64,000 nt of DNA from Blastococcus sp. PRF04-17 (lineage in GTDB: Bacteria > Actinomycetota > Actinomycetes > Mycobacteriales > Geodermatophilaceae): the NCBI RefSeq assembly GCF_023016265.1, contig NZ_CP095412.1, positions 1,240,001-1,304,000 of the forward strand, written 5' to 3'. Under the pieces are notes generated by a model. That model searched no databases and had not been told where the DNA came from. It worked only from the letters and a program-made list of their open reading frames with translations. The translations under genes were made by a program, and so were the position numbers. Position 1 is the stretch's first letter, and every line of letters begins with the position of its first letter. This document shows, in pieces, positions 8,580 to 21,573 of this stretch.

Positions 8580-10049
8580 GTGACCGGATCCGTTCCCACC
8601 CACAGCTTCGACGCGGCGCTCGCCTCGGCCGCCTACCGGAACGCCCTGCAGGTCATCGGTGCCGTCGAGCCCCGCGTGGCCGACGCGATCGGCGCCGAGC
8701 TGGCCGATCAGCGGGCGTCGCTGAAGCTGATCGCGAGCGAGAACTACGCCAGCCCCGCCGTCCTGCTGACCATGGGCAACTGGTTCAGCGACAAGTACGC
8801 CGAGGGCACCGTGGGCCACCGGTTCTACGCCGGCTGCCAGAACGTGGACACGGTCGAGGGCCTCGCGGCCGAGCATGCCCGCGCGCTGTTCGGCGCGCCG
8901 TACGCCTACGTGCAGCCGCACTCGGGCATCGACGCCAACGTGGTCGCCTTCTGGGCGGTGCTCGCCCAGAGGGTGGAGCTGCCCAGCCTGGAGAAGGCGG
9001 GGGTCCGCCACGTCAACGAGCTCACCGACGACGACTGGACGACGCTGCGCCGGGCGCTGGGCGACCAGCGGATGCTCGGCATGTCCCTGGACGCCGGCGG
9101 CCACCTCACGCACGGCTTCCGCCCCAACATCAGCGGCAAGATGTTCGAGCAGTCCTCCTACGGCACCGACCCGTCGACCGGCCTGCTGGACTACGACGCC
9201 GTCCGCGCGCGGGCCCGGGAGTTCCGGCCGCTGATCCTCATGGCCGGTTACTCGGCCTATCCGCGCCGGGTGAACTTCGCCACCATGCGCGAGATCGCCG
9301 ACGAGGTCGGCGCGACGCTGGTCGTGGACATGGCGCACTTCGCCGGCCTCGTCGCCGGCAAGGTGTTCTCCGGCGACTTCGACCCGGTTCCGCACGCGCA
9401 CGTCGTCACCAGCACCAGCCACAAGTCGCTGCGCGGCCCGCGCGGTGGGTTCGTCCTGGCCCAGCCGGAGTTCTCCGACGCCGTCGACCGCGGTTGCCCG
9501 ATGGTGCTGGGGGGTCCCCTCCCGCACGTGATGGCGGCCAAGGCCGTCGCGTTCGCCGAGGCGCGGCAGCCCGCGTTCGCCGAGTACGCGCAGGCAGTCG
9601 TCGACAACGCCGTCACCCTGGCCGAGGGCCTGGCGAAACGAGGCGTGACCGTCGTGACCGGCGGCACCGAGAACCACCTCGTGCTGCTCGACGTCAGCAG
9701 CTTCGGCCTGACCGGCCGGCAGGCGGAGTCCGCGCTGCTGGACGCCGGGATCGTCACCAACCGCAACGCCGTCCCCTCCGACCCGAACGGCGCCTGGTAC
9801 ACCTCCGGCGTCCGCATCGGGACACCGGCCCTCACCACGCGCGGGTTCGGGGCGGACGAGTTCGACCGGGTCGCCGAGCTGATCGCCGACGTCCTGGGCG
9901 GCACCACCCCGACGACGACGTCGGCCGGTGAGCCGTCCAAGGCCAAGTACACCCTCGCCGACGGCCTGGCCGGGCGGACCGCGGCCGCCGCCGGCGAGCT
10001 GCTGGCCGGGTACCCGCTCTACCCCGGGCTCGACGTCAGCGGGCAGTGA
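8580..10049 (+). CDS. glyA: Serine hydroxymethyltransferase (glycine hydroxymethyltransferase)
   Basis: It interconverts serine and glycine with PLP while loading THF with a one-carbon unit. The 489-residue protein is the longer actinobacterial form (usual SHMT is about 420). It has [24 protein letters not shown], the PLP-lysine motif [14 protein letters not shown], and [16 protein letters not shown] 8580 is set by AGGAG at 8569-8573. The ZTP riboswitch just upstream explains regulation by folate status. The gene lies between the Rv2175c-like and pknL-like genes. The stop TGA falls in a short tandem repeat. Confidence 0.95.
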   Translation: MTGSVPTHSFDAALASAAYRNALQVIGAVEPRVADAIGAELADQRASLKLIASENYASPAVLLTMGNWFSDKYAEGTVGHRFYAGCQNVDTVEGLAAEHARALFGAPYAYVQPHSGIDANVVAFWAVLAQRVELPSLEKAGVRHVNELTDDDWTTLRRALGDQRMLGMSLDAGGHLTHGFRPNISGKMFEQSSYGTDPSTGLLDYDAVRARAREFRPLILMAGYSAYPRRVNFATMREIADEVGATLVVDMAHFAGLVAGKVFSGDFDPVPHAHVVTSTSHKSLRGPRGGFVLAQPEFSDAVDRGCPMVLGGPLPHVMAAKAVAFAEARQPAFAEYAQAVVDNAVTLAEGLAKRGVTVVTGGTENHLVLLDVSSFGLTGRQAESALLDAGIVTNRNAVPSDPNGAWYTSGVRIGTPALTTRGFGADEFDRVAELIADVLGGTTPTTTSAGEPSKAKYTLADGLAGRTAAAAGELLAGYPLYPGLDVSGQ

Positions 10050-10089
10050 CCGGCGGGCAGTGACCGGACAGTGACCGGACAGTGACCGA
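10044..10089 (+). repeat. Short tandem repeat over the glyA stop codon
   Basis: There are four imperfect copies of cagtgaccgga. The first copy (10044-10057) is expanded by three bases and contains the glyA stop. Every later copy also contains TGA. It probably arose by slippage. Confidence 0.8.
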
Positions 10090-10180
10090 CGCCACCTGAG
10101 GGAGCGGCGGTTCATCTGTACCAGGGGCCACGGCGGTCCCCTGCACCGCGTGGTTGGCCGATCGCAGCGGATCTGCTACC

Positions 10181-10193
10181 TACACTCGCTCGG
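10181..10193 (+). promoter_or_regulatory. -10 box of leaderless kinase promoter
   Basis: TACACT (10181-10186) stands exactly 7 nt before GTG 10194. No Shine-Dalgarno sequence is visible. A -35 is not clear. Confidence 0.55.
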
Positions 10194-12185
10194 GTGGACA
10201 CAGCCGTGACCGACCCTGCGGTGGGCCTGGTCCTCGAGGGGCGCTACCGCCTCGAGGAGCGGCTCGCCCGTGGCGGCATGTCCACCGTCTACGGGGCGAC
10301 CGACCTGCGCCTGCACAAGACGGTCGCGGTCAAGGTGATGGCCGAGCACCTCGCGCACGACCCGACCTTCGTCGACCGGTTCACCCGGGAGGCGCGGGCC
10401 GCCGCGATGCTCAGCCACCCGAACGTCGTCGGCGTCAGCGACCAGGGCAGCGACCAGGGGCTGGTCTACCTGGTCATGGAGCTCGTCCGCGGGCGGACGC
10501 TGCGCGATCTGCTGACGGCGCGGGGCCGGCTCACCGTTGCCGAGGCCTTCGCCGTCCTCGAGCCCGTGCTCGCCGGTCTCACCGCGGCCCACCGGGCCGG
10601 CATCGTGCACCGCGACATCAAGCCGGAGAACGTCCTCATCGGCGTGGACGGCGTGGTGAAGGTGGCCGACTTCGGCCTCGCGCGCGCCGTCGTCGGCAAC
10701 GGCACCGCCCAGGCCAGCCAGACCGGCGGCGTGCTCATCGGAACGGTGGCCTACCTCTCCCCCGAGCAGCTGGAGCGTGGCCGGGCCGACGCCCGTTCCG
10801 ACATCTACGCGGCCGGGATCGTGCTCTACGAGATGCTCACCGGGCATCCGCCGTACGGCGGCGACACGCCGCTCGCGGTCGCCTACCAGCACGTGCACCA
10901 CGACGTCCCCGCGCCGTCGGCCGAGGTGCCGGGTCTCCCCTGGGCGGTCGACGAGCTGGTCGCCCGCACCACCCGGCGAGACCCGTCGGGACGGCCGCTG
11001 GACGCCGGTGCGTTCATGGCGGAGCTGGCCCACGTGCGCAAGGACCTGGGCCTCGAGCCGGTGCCCGTGCCGACCGGCCGGAGCACCGCCGGGCCGGGCA
11101 CGCTGCGGCCGACCAACCGGCCGACGCGTCCGCGGCACCCCAGCGACCCCGGCACCGCCGTGCTGGCCGGCCAGCGGGGCGACCGGTCGACCGGCCGCAC
11201 CAGCATGATGCCGGGCATGGGCGCCGGCCCGACGATGAACGTCAACGGACGGCGCCCCGCGCTGGACCGCCCCCGCCCCGGTGTTCCCCAGCACATCCGT
11301 CGCCGGCGGGCCCGCTTCGCCGTGGCGATCATCCTGCTGCTGGCGATCACCATCGGTGCCATCGGCTGGTGGCTGGGCTCGGGCCGATGGACGACGATCC
11401 CCGAGCTGGTCGGCAAGGAGCAGGGCGCCGCGATCGACCTGCTCCAGGGCGCCGGGCTCGATCCCGACTGCTGCGAGCAGGTGTGGAGCGAGGAGTTCCC
11501 GGTGGGTGCGGTCATGTCGACCGAGCCGCCGGCCGGGGAGGCGATCCGCGGCACCGACGTGCGGCTGGTCGTGTCCAAGGGGCCCGAGCGCTTCGTCGTC
11601 CCCGCCGAGCTGGTGCACCGCCCGGAGGCCGAGGTCGTGGGGTGGCTCCAGGCGGAGCGCCCGGAGCTGCAGGTGACCACGACCCAGGAGTACGACAACG
11701 GGCTCGACTCGGGCCTCGTGGTCCGCTTCGACCCGCCCGCCGGCACCGAGCTGCGCCGCGACCAGGTGGTCACCGTCGTCGTGAGCAAGGGCCACGAACC
11801 GGTGCGGGTGCCGGACGTGACCGGGCAGACCCCCGAACAGGCACGGGCCAACCTCGAAGGGCTCGGCTTCGGCGTCGAGCGCGTGGCGGACGGCCGCAGC
11901 GCCGCCGTGGCGGCCGGCGAGGTCATGACGGTCACCCCCGGCCCCGGCGACGGACCGGTGCCCTACGCCTCGACGATCAAGATCCAGGTGTCGGCCGGTG
12001 TCCCCCTGGTGGCCGTCCCGGACCTCAAGGGGATGGACGCCGAGGAGGCCGCCGCAGCGCTCGAGGCCGTGGGTCTCAAGGTCGACGCCACGAAGTTCTT
12101 CGGCAACAAGGTGCGCCAGCAGCAGCCGGCGGCGGGTGAGCACGCCGAGCAGGGCAGCACGGTGAAGATCCTGGTGACCTTCTGA
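10194..12185 (+). CDS. Ser/Thr protein kinase with PASTA domains (PknL/PknB-like)
   Basis: This 663-residue membrane kinase has an intracellular kinase domain at about 15-280, with ARGGMSTVYGATD, the VAVKVM lysine, HRDIKPENVL, DFGLARA and SPEQLERG. A Pro/Arg-rich linker follows, then one membrane span (AVAIILLLAITIGAIGWWL, about 380-400) and four extracellular PASTA repeats (IPELVGKEQG, VPAELVHRPE, VPDVTGQTPE, VPDLKGMDAE) that in PknB bind muropeptides or lipid II. It sits at the pknL position beside the Rv2175c-like gene, but M. tuberculosis PknL lacks PASTA domains. It probably couples cell-wall state to phosphorylation of the Rv2175c-like protein. Confidence 0.92.
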   Translation: MDTAVTDPAVGLVLEGRYRLEERLARGGMSTVYGATDLRLHKTVAVKVMAEHLAHDPTFVDRFTREARAAAMLSHPNVVGVSDQGSDQGLVYLVMELVRGRTLRDLLTARGRLTVAEAFAVLEPVLAGLTAAHRAGIVHRDIKPENVLIGVDGVVKVADFGLARAVVGNGTAQASQTGGVLIGTVAYLSPEQLERGRADARSDIYAAGIVLYEMLTGHPPYGGDTPLAVAYQHVHHDVPAPSAEVPGLPWAVDELVARTTRRDPSGRPLDAGAFMAELAHVRKDLGLEPVPVPTGRSTAGPGTLRPTNRPTRPRHPSDPGTAVLAGQRGDRSTGRTSMMPGMGAGPTMNVNGRRPALDRPRPGVPQHIRRRRARFAVAIILLLAITIGAIGWWLGSGRWTTIPELVGKEQGAAIDLLQGAGLDPDCCEQVWSEEFPVGAVMSTEPPAGEAIRGTDVRLVVSKGPERFVVPAELVHRPEAEVVGWLQAERPELQVTTTQEYDNGLDSGLVVRFDPPAGTELRRDQVVTVVVSKGHEPVRVPDVTGQTPEQARANLEGLGFGVERVADGRSAAVAAGEVMTVTPGPGDGPVPYASTIKIQVSAGVPLVAVPDLKGMDAEEAAAALEAVGLKVDATKFFGNKVRQQQPAAGEHAEQGSTVKILVTF

Positions 12186-12187
12186 CC

Positions 12188-13086
12188 GTGCCCGTTCCCC
12201 GCGCATCGGCGCGCAGCTCCAGATCAAGGGCGGCCTGGCTCGCGGTGGGCTCGCCTACACCGACGCCGTCGGCGCCGAGGCCGTGCAGGTCTTCGTCGGC
12301 AACCCCCGCGGCTGGAGGCTGACCCCCGGCGACCCGGCGCAGGACGCGCTGTTCGTCGAGGGGTGCGCCGAGCGGTCGGTCCCGTCGTTCATCCACACGC
12401 CCTACCTGGTCAACGTGGGCTCACCCACGGAGGCGACGGTCGAGCAGTCGATCGCCTGCATCGCCCACAACCTCGCCCGCGGTACCCGGCTCGGCGTCCG
12501 CGGCGTCGTGGTGCACGCCGGGTCGGCCGTGGGCGAGGACCGCTACGAGGCGGCCCTCCGGCAACTGCACGACCGGCTGCTGCCCGTGCTCGAGTCGCTG
12601 CCGGACGACGGCCCGCGGCTGCTGATCGAGCCGACCGCCGGCGGCGGCAAGGCGCTGGCCGCGACGGTCGAGGATCTCGGCCCCTACTTCGCCGCGCTCG
12701 AGGGCCACCCGCTGCTCGGCGTCTGCTTCGACACCTGCCACGCCTGGGCCGCCGGCCACGACCTCGCGGCGCCCGGCGGGATGAGCGCGACGCTGGACAC
12801 GCTCGAGACGGTCGTCGGCCCCGGCCGGCTGGGCCTGGTGCACGCCAACGACTCGCTGGACGAGTGCGGCTCGAAGCGCGACCGGCACACCAACATCGGC
12901 GAGGGCGCGATCGGTGTGGCCCCGTTCGCTGAGCTGCTGGCGCACCCGTCGACGTCCGGCGTCCCCGTCGTGGTCGAGACGCCGTCCGAACGCGACGGCT
13001 CCCCCACCGCCGGCCACAAGCGCGACATCGACCTGCTGCGGTCGCTGGCCGACGTGCCGTCGGAGTCCCGCCCGACCGCCGCCTGA
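12188..13086 (+). CDS. nfo: Deoxyribonuclease IV (endonuclease IV, AP endonuclease), start region frameshifted
   Basis: This zinc-dependent AP endonuclease acts in base excision repair. Landmarks include RIGAQLQIKGGLARGG, AEAVQVFVGNPRGW, LLIEPTAGGG, GVCFDTCHAWAAGHD, HANDSLDECGSKRDRHTNIGEG and a C-terminal VVETPSE, which carry the metal-binding His, Glu and Asp residues. The frame holding RIGAQL has no start codon between its upstream stop (12175) and residue RIG. GTG 12188 (VPVPR) is one base out of frame. Restoring one C at about 12199-12204 gives VPVPRRIGAQL and 299 residues. Without repair the first usable start would be GTG 12283, losing the first strand of the barrel. Confidence 0.88.
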
Positions 13087-13217
13087 TCCGTCCCACCAGC
13101 CACAACAGTTTCCGGCGCGGCCCGGTGACTTGATGTGATCATGTTCGCACCCTTTGCTACGCGGAGCCCGCGCCGTCGTCCGTGCGGACCGGCCCCCGCA
13201 GCGAGGAGACCCCACCC

Positions 13218-14381
<1,164 letters not shown>

Positions 14382-14387
14382 CCAGTG

Positions 14388-14418
14388 GGCCGGGTCGCCG
14401 TCCAACGGCGACCCGGCC
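14388..14418. terminator. Bidirectional terminator hairpin
   Basis: A perfect 14-bp stem (GGCCGGGTCGCCGT with ACGGCGACCCGGCC) closes a 3-nt loop between the convergent subtilase and threonine aldolase genes. No U-tract follows, as is usual in high-GC actinobacteria. Confidence 0.85.
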
Positions 14419-14423
14419 GGCAG

Positions 14424-15434
14424 TCACCCGGCGACGAGCTCGCCCAGGACGTCGGCGGCCCGCTCGATCGCGGCTCGGTCGACGTCGAGGTGGGTGACCA
14501 GCCGGATCCGGCGGGCGCTCACCTGCGACACCAGCACCCCCTGGGCCTTCGCGGCCTCGGCGACCACCGGTGCGTTGACGTCGTCCAGCACCACCATGTT
14601 GGTCTCGACGGTCGACGGGTCGACGCCGAGGCGCTTGGCCAGCAGCTGCGCGTGCTCGTGGTCCTCGCCGAGCCGGGGCAGGTGGTGGTCCAGGGCGTAC
14701 TGGCAGGCCGCCGCGAGGACGCCGACCTGCCGCATGCCGCCACCGAGGCGCTTGCGCCACAGCCGCGCGGTGGCGATCCGCTCCGCCGAGGCCACGAGCG
14801 CGGAGCCGACCGGCGTCCCGAGACCCTTGGAGAAGCAGACGGACGCCGTGTCGGCCAACGAGCCGTAGGTCGACAGCGGCACCCCGGACGCGGCGTGCGC
14901 GTTCCAGATCCGGGCCCCGTCGAGGTGCACGTTCACGCCGGCGCGCCGCGACCAGTCCCAGAGCTGCTGCAGCTCGCCCAGCGGCTGGACGAGCCCGCCG
15001 CCGCGGTTGTGCGTGTTCTCGACGGCGATCGCCGCGGTGCCGGTCAGGTGCCAGTTGTCCTGCGGACGCACCTGCTCGATCAGCTGGGCCGCCGACAGCC
15101 GCCCGCCGTGCGACACGACCGTGCGGGTCGACAGCCCGAAGATCGCCGCCGCCGCGCCCATCTCGTAGGTGACCACGTGCGCATCGGCGTCGCAGAGCAC
15201 CTCCTGGCCCGGCTCGCAGACCAGCCGCATGCCGATCTGGTTGCCCATGGTGCCGCTGGGCACGAAGAGCGCCGCCTCGTGGCCGAACATCGCGGCCACC
15301 CGCTCCTCGAGGGCGTTGACCGTCGGGTCCTCGACGTAGACGTCGTCACCCACCTCGGCGTCGGCCATGGCGCGCCGCATCCCGGCGGTGGGACGCGTGA
15401 CCGTGTCCGACCGGAGGTCTATCAAGGCGGTCAT
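14424..15434 (-). CDS. ltaE: Low-specificity L-threonine aldolase
   Basis: This PLP enzyme cleaves L-threonine and allo-threonine to glycine and acetaldehyde. The 336-residue fold-type I protein begins [19 protein letters not shown] and has [15 protein letters not shown], the cofactor Asp and Arg in [12 protein letters not shown], and the PLP lysine in [15 protein letters not shown] 15434 is the family start. It lies downstream of aroG on the same strand, 26 bases beyond the aroG repeat. Together with glyA it gives two glycine-forming enzymes in the window. Confidence 0.92.
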   Translation of the reverse strand: MTALIDLRSDTVTRPTAGMRRAMADAEVGDDVYVEDPTVNALEERVAAMFGHEAALFVPSGTMGNQIGMRLVCEPGQEVLCDADAHVVTYEMGAAAAIFGLSTRTVVSHGGRLSAAQLIEQVRPQDNWHLTGTAAIAVENTHNRGGGLVQPLGELQQLWDWSRRAGVNVHLDGARIWNAHAASGVPLSTYGSLADTASVCFSKGLGTPVGSALVASAERIATARLWRKRLGGGMRQVGVLAAACQYALDHHLPRLGEDHEHAQLLAKRLGVDPSTVETNMVVLDDVNAPVVAEAAKAQGVLVSQVSARRIRLVTHLDVDRAAIERAADVLGELVAG

Positions 15435-15455
15435 TCGATCAGTCCGTCTGGCGCC

Positions 15456-15509
15456 GGTGCAGGGGCCCGCCGTGAGCGTGCGAACGGTGGGGGGCAGCGG
15501 GGTCCTTCA

Positions 15510-15512
<3 letters not shown>
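15456..15512 (-). repeat. Intergenic repeat, family B copy (after aroG)
   Basis: It starts TGATGAAGGACCCCG at the aroG stop, the first TGA being the stop itself, and continues with a diverged version of the loop (CCACCGTTCGCACGC). It is related to the copies after pfkA and after the aldo/keto reductase. Confidence 0.6.
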
Positions 15513-17951
<2,439 letters not shown>

Positions 17952-18000
17952 GGAGACCTCCGGGTGTCGCGCTCGAGTGCGAGGTGGTTCGACGGCGTCA

Positions 18001-18068
18001 TGATGCCGCAGGGAAGGGACCCCTGCTCCCCGCCCCTCGCGAGCTCGGATCGGTGCCCAGCAGGGGCC
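18001..18068 (+). repeat. Probable diverged family B repeat
   Basis: It starts TGATG, then GAAGGGACCCCTGCT...CGCCCCTCGCGAGCTCGG...AGCAGGGGCC. The outer arms CCCCTGCT/AGCAGGGG differ from other copies but still pair. The remaining gap from 17952 to 18269 holds only this element, a small GGCGACCCGGTCGCC hairpin, and the chemoreceptor leader. Confidence 0.5.
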
Positions 18069-18269
18069 TCGTCGGTCACGTGACCTGGGTCGTCGCCGTC
18101 ACGGGCCGGCCCCGGGGAGGCGGTGCGCGCTCGTCGCTCACTGGAGCCGCCTCATCCCTGGAGCAGGAACAACATGTCGGTGTGGTCACGAACCCGGCGA
18201 CCCGGTCGCCGGGGCCCGCCGTCCTGCCGAGGAACAGGACTGACCGCCTCCGAGCTGCGAAGGACCGAC

Positions 18270-20423
18270 ATGCGCTGGACGACCTCCCTCCCTCCGTGGG
18301 CCACCCCGGCCAACTGGGGCATCCGCACCAAGGTGGTGGCGCTCGCCGTGACGAGCGTCGCGGTGACGGGTGCGGCCATGAGCGGCGTGAGCGCATGGCA
18401 GAGCGGCCAGTTCGCCGGTGCAGCGGAAGCGGACGTCAGCGCGCTGGTGGCCGCGGACATCTCGCGCACCGCGGCCGGCGTCCGGGACGTCGTCGCCACC
18501 CAGGGGGCCTCCACGTCGGCGAAGGTCGACTCCGATCTCGCCACGGCGCAGTACGTCCTCCAGCAGTCCGGCGGCTTCGCCATCGACGAGGGCGGGGCCG
18601 GCCTCGTCGACTGGGAGGCGAAGAACCAGTTCACCGGCGAGGTCACGCCCCGCGCGCTGCCCCGCGTGCTCGTCGGCGGCGAGTGGCTGGGCCAGAACGC
18701 CGACGTCGCCGTCCCGACCCCCGTGGTCGACGAGGTCAAGTCGATGGTCGGCGCCACGGTGACGATCTTCCAGCGCACTCCGGAGGGCGACTTCCTGCGG
18801 GTGGCCACCAACGTGCGGGCCGCCTCGGGCACGCGGGCGATCGGCACCTACATCCCGGCGGTGAACCCGGACGGGGCGGCCAATCCCGTCGTGGCGACGG
18901 TGATGAAGGGCGACACCTACCGCGGCAACGCCTTCGTCGTCGACTCCTGGCTGGTGTCGGCGTACGCCCCGCTGTTCGGGCCGGGCGGCGACGTGATCGG
19001 CGTGCTCTACGTGGGCGTCAAGCAGGAGAACCTGCCGGCCCTTCGCGAGAGCCTGGACGCGACCACCGTGGGCGACACCGGGCACATCGAGGTCTTCGGG
19101 GGCACCGGCGACCGCGCGGGCACCGTGCTCATCAGCCCCGGCGGCGCCCGCGACGGCGAGAACCTCCTCGAGGCCACGGACGCGGAGGGGGCGCCCTACG
19201 TCCGGCAGATGGTCGACGCCGCCGTCGGCCTCGCTGACGACGAGCAGGCGACCGTGCGCTACGTCGATCCGGAGGAGGGCCCGACGACCGTCCGCCTCAC
19301 CTACTACGCCCCCTGGGACTGGGTGATCGCCACGGTCGCCCGCGACGGCGACTTCTCCGGTCCCGTCGAGTCGATGGAGGCCGGCCGGTCGTCGATGGTC
19401 TGGTCGATGGTCCTCGCCGCTGCCCTCATCGCCGTCCTCGGCGGTGCTCTGTCGTACTGGATCGGCCGCCGCCTGACCGCTCCACTGCACAGGCTCAAGG
19501 ACCGGATGGCCGAGATCGCCGACGGCGAGGGCGACCTGACGCAGCGGATGGACGACTCACGAACCGACGAGGTCGGCCAGCTCTCCGGTGCGTTCAACCG
19601 CTTCGTCGACAAGGTCGCAGGCACCGTGCGCGACATCGGCCGCTGCGCCCGCGAGGTCGCGTCGTCCGCCGCCGGGGTCTCGGCCGTCGCCGACGGTCTC
19701 GCCGGGCGCGCGGCGCGCAGCCGCGATCAGGCGCAAGGGGCGCACCGCACCGCGGCGGACATCAGCACGAGCGTCTCCGCTGCGGCCTCCGGCGCGCAGG
19801 AGATGGGTGCATCCATCTCGGAGATCGCACGCAGTGCCGCGGACGCCGCCGCGGTCGGGCGTCAGGCGGCCGACCTGGCCGAGAAGACGGAGAGCACGAT
19901 CGCCGCCCTGGGCGCGAGCTCGGCCGAGATCGGCGACGTGGTCAAGGTGATCTCGGGCGTGGCCGAGCAGACCAACCTCCTGGCGCTGAACGCGACGATC
20001 GAGGCGGCGCGCGCCGGTGACGCCGGCAAGGGCTTCGCGGTCGTCGCCAACGAGGTGAAGGAGCTCGCCCAGGAGGCCGGCAAGGCCAGCGACGAGATCG
20101 CCCAGCGCGTGCAGGGCATCCAGGCCGAGACGTCCGCCGCCGTGCGGGCGATCGCTCAGATCGCCGAGGTGGTGCGGACGATCAACGACCACCAGACCAC
20201 GATCGCCAGTGCCGTCGAGGAGCAGACGGCCACCACGGGGGAACTGACCCGCAGCGTCGCCGCGGCGGCCGACGGCGCCGGCGTCGTCACCAGCACCCTC
20301 ACCATGGTCCGACAGGACGCCGACGACAGCGCGGACGACGTCGACCGTGCCCGGACGGCGGCCCGCGAGCTGGACGCGCTCTCTTCGGAGCTCAACCGCC
20401 TGCTCGGGGCCTTCACCGTCTGA
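18270..20423 (+). CDS. Methyl-accepting chemotaxis protein with Cache domain
   Basis: This membrane chemoreceptor of 717 residues has span 1 at about 20-40 (VVALAVTSVAVTGAAMSG), a long periplasm-facing sensor (about 45-375) that looks like the Cache_3-Cache_2 fusion (FVVDSWLVSAYAPLFGPGGD, TYYAPWDWVIATV), span 2 at about 382-405 (SMVLAAALIAVLGGALSYWI), HAMP, then the signalling domain with hairpin tip EQTNLLALNATIEAARAG. ATG 18270 has GAAGGA upstream. No che or flagellar genes occur in the window, so the signalling partner is elsewhere. It lies between two operons and is not part of the conserved mycobacterial gene order. Confidence 0.92.
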   Translation: MRWTTSLPPWATPANWGIRTKVVALAVTSVAVTGAAMSGVSAWQSGQFAGAAEADVSALVAADISRTAAGVRDVVATQGASTSAKVDSDLATAQYVLQQSGGFAIDEGGAGLVDWEAKNQFTGEVTPRALPRVLVGGEWLGQNADVAVPTPVVDEVKSMVGATVTIFQRTPEGDFLRVATNVRAASGTRAIGTYIPAVNPDGAANPVVATVMKGDTYRGNAFVVDSWLVSAYAPLFGPGGDVIGVLYVGVKQENLPALRESLDATTVGDTGHIEVFGGTGDRAGTVLISPGGARDGENLLEATDAEGAPYVRQMVDAAVGLADDEQATVRYVDPEEGPTTVRLTYYAPWDWVIATVARDGDFSGPVESMEAGRSSMVWSMVLAAALIAVLGGALSYWIGRRLTAPLHRLKDRMAEIADGEGDLTQRMDDSRTDEVGQLSGAFNRFVDKVAGTVRDIGRCAREVASSAAGVSAVADGLAGRAARSRDQAQGAHRTAADISTSVSAAASGAQEMGASISEIARSAADAAAVGRQAADLAEKTESTIAALGASSAEIGDVVKVISGVAEQTNLLALNATIEAARAGDAGKGFAVVANEVKELAQEAGKASDEIAQRVQGIQAETSAAVRAIAQIAEVVRTINDHQTTIASAVEEQTATTGELTRSVAAAADGAGVVTSTLTMVRQDADDSADDVDRARTAARELDALSSELNRLLGAFTV

Positions 20424-20440
20424 CCACGGGCGCGGGTGTC

Positions 20441-21136
20441 TCAGTCGGCCGGGTCGCGGTCGTTCCCGATGTAGCCCGCCGGTGAGGTGCCGCCGTCGGT
20501 CAGCCACCGGTTGACCGCCTCGGGTTCGCGCCGGCCCAGCTCGTCGAGCAGGAGCGCCCGCAGCTCCGCGGCGACGGGGGCGTGCCGGGGGGACCGGAGC
20601 AGCCGCTCGGTGGTCTCCCAGTCATGCAGCAGGCGTGCCGTGGGGAGGGTGTGCAGGCCCGCACGGACCGCCGCGACGTCGGGCACGTCCGGGGCGTCCG
20701 GGGCGTCGGGCGAGCCCACCCACGCGAAGGCGCGGTCGCCGGCGACGAACGTGCCGAGGACCACGAGCACGAACAGCGCAGTCCCCCCGACGGCCCCGGA
20801 CGCCGCCACGCCCGCGGTGAACGGCGCCAGCAGGAACCCGGCCACCGCCACGTGGACGACGACGTGGCGCCTGGCCGGATCCCGGAACAGCTTCGGCTCC
20901 ACCAGCACCGCGACGAGGGCGGAGAGCAGGCCGATCGCGGGCGCGATCACCAGCATCCCGACCCACGGGGTCACCAGCGCGCCGGGCAGGGCGACGCCGA
21001 CGTACAGCACGACCACCACGTTCCCCGCCCACCGGACGGCCAGCCGGTGCAGCTGCGCTCGTCGCGCGAGGGGCGGGCCCGGCTGCGGCCGGGAGTCCGG
21101 CCACGGGTCCGGAGGAACGGGCACGTCGGCGATCAT
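20441..21136 (-). CDS. Hypothetical membrane protein
   Basis: I do not recognise the family. The 231-residue protein has a proline-rich N-terminus, four hydrophobic spans (about 35-55, 58-78, 90-112, 115-133) and a cytosolic tail. The tail has a small repeat (DAPDAPDVPDVA) and ends with LLLDELGRREPEAVNRWLTD. The ATG at 21136 is the first start in frame and has no strong Shine-Dalgarno sequence. It stops 17 bases from the convergent chemoreceptor. Confidence 0.75.
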   Translation of the reverse strand: MIADVPVPPDPWPDSRPQPGPPLARRAQLHRLAVRWAGNVVVVLYVGVALPGALVTPWVGMLVIAPAIGLLSALVAVLVEPKLFRDPARRHVVVHVAVAGFLLAPFTAGVAASGAVGGTALFVLVVLGTFVAGDRAFAWVGSPDAPDAPDVPDVAAVRAGLHTLPTARLLHDWETTERLLRSPRHAPVAAELRALLLDELGRREPEAVNRWLTDGGTSPAGYIGNDRDPAD

Positions 21137-21143
21137 GGAACTG

Positions 21144-21437
21144 TCAGGTCGTGCCGCGTCGCGCGGTCGTCCCGGAGGCCCGGCGGCCGGAGATGCGGTT
21201 GTAGACGAGCAGCACGATCACGGCGCCGATCACCGAGCCGATGATCCCGGCCGGGCTGAAGCCCCGGTCACGGAAGCCGCCGAACAGCAGACCGAGGACG
21301 AGGCCCCCGACGACGGAGCCGCTCACGCCGAGCAGCAGGGTGGCGACCAGGCTCATGGAGTCCTTGCCGGGAACGAGCGCGCGGGCGAGGAGGCCGGCGA
21401 TCAGGCCGACGACGAGGAGCCAGAGCAGCGACAGCAT
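21144..21437 (-). CDS. GlsB/YeaQ/YmgE family membrane protein
   Basis: This small membrane protein (97 residues) belongs to the family formerly called transglycosylase-associated. It has three spans: LSLLWLLVVGLIAGLLARAL, SLVATLLLGVSGSVVGGLVLG and IIGSVIGAVIVLLVYNRI, with the conserved GLIAGLLAR and GSVVGG patterns. Its function is unknown, but the family is often stress-induced. ATG 21437 follows a good GGAGG. It stops 7 bases from the start of the unknown membrane protein downstream, so the two are probably co-transcribed. Confidence 0.9.
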   Translation of the reverse strand: MLSLLWLLVVGLIAGLLARALVPGKDSMSLVATLLLGVSGSVVGGLVLGLLFGGFRDRGFSPAGIIGSVIGAVIVLLVYNRISGRRASGTTARRGTT

Positions 21438-21573
21438 GTACGCCTCCGTGGGGGACGAGCGGTTCGACACAGCGGGGGTGACCGCCGTGGACGGCCGGGA
21501 TTCGGTCCTGCCCGGGCAGCGTTCGTCGTCTCGGTCCTGCCGGATCCCGGCAAGGAGGGCGACGCCCGCGGTC

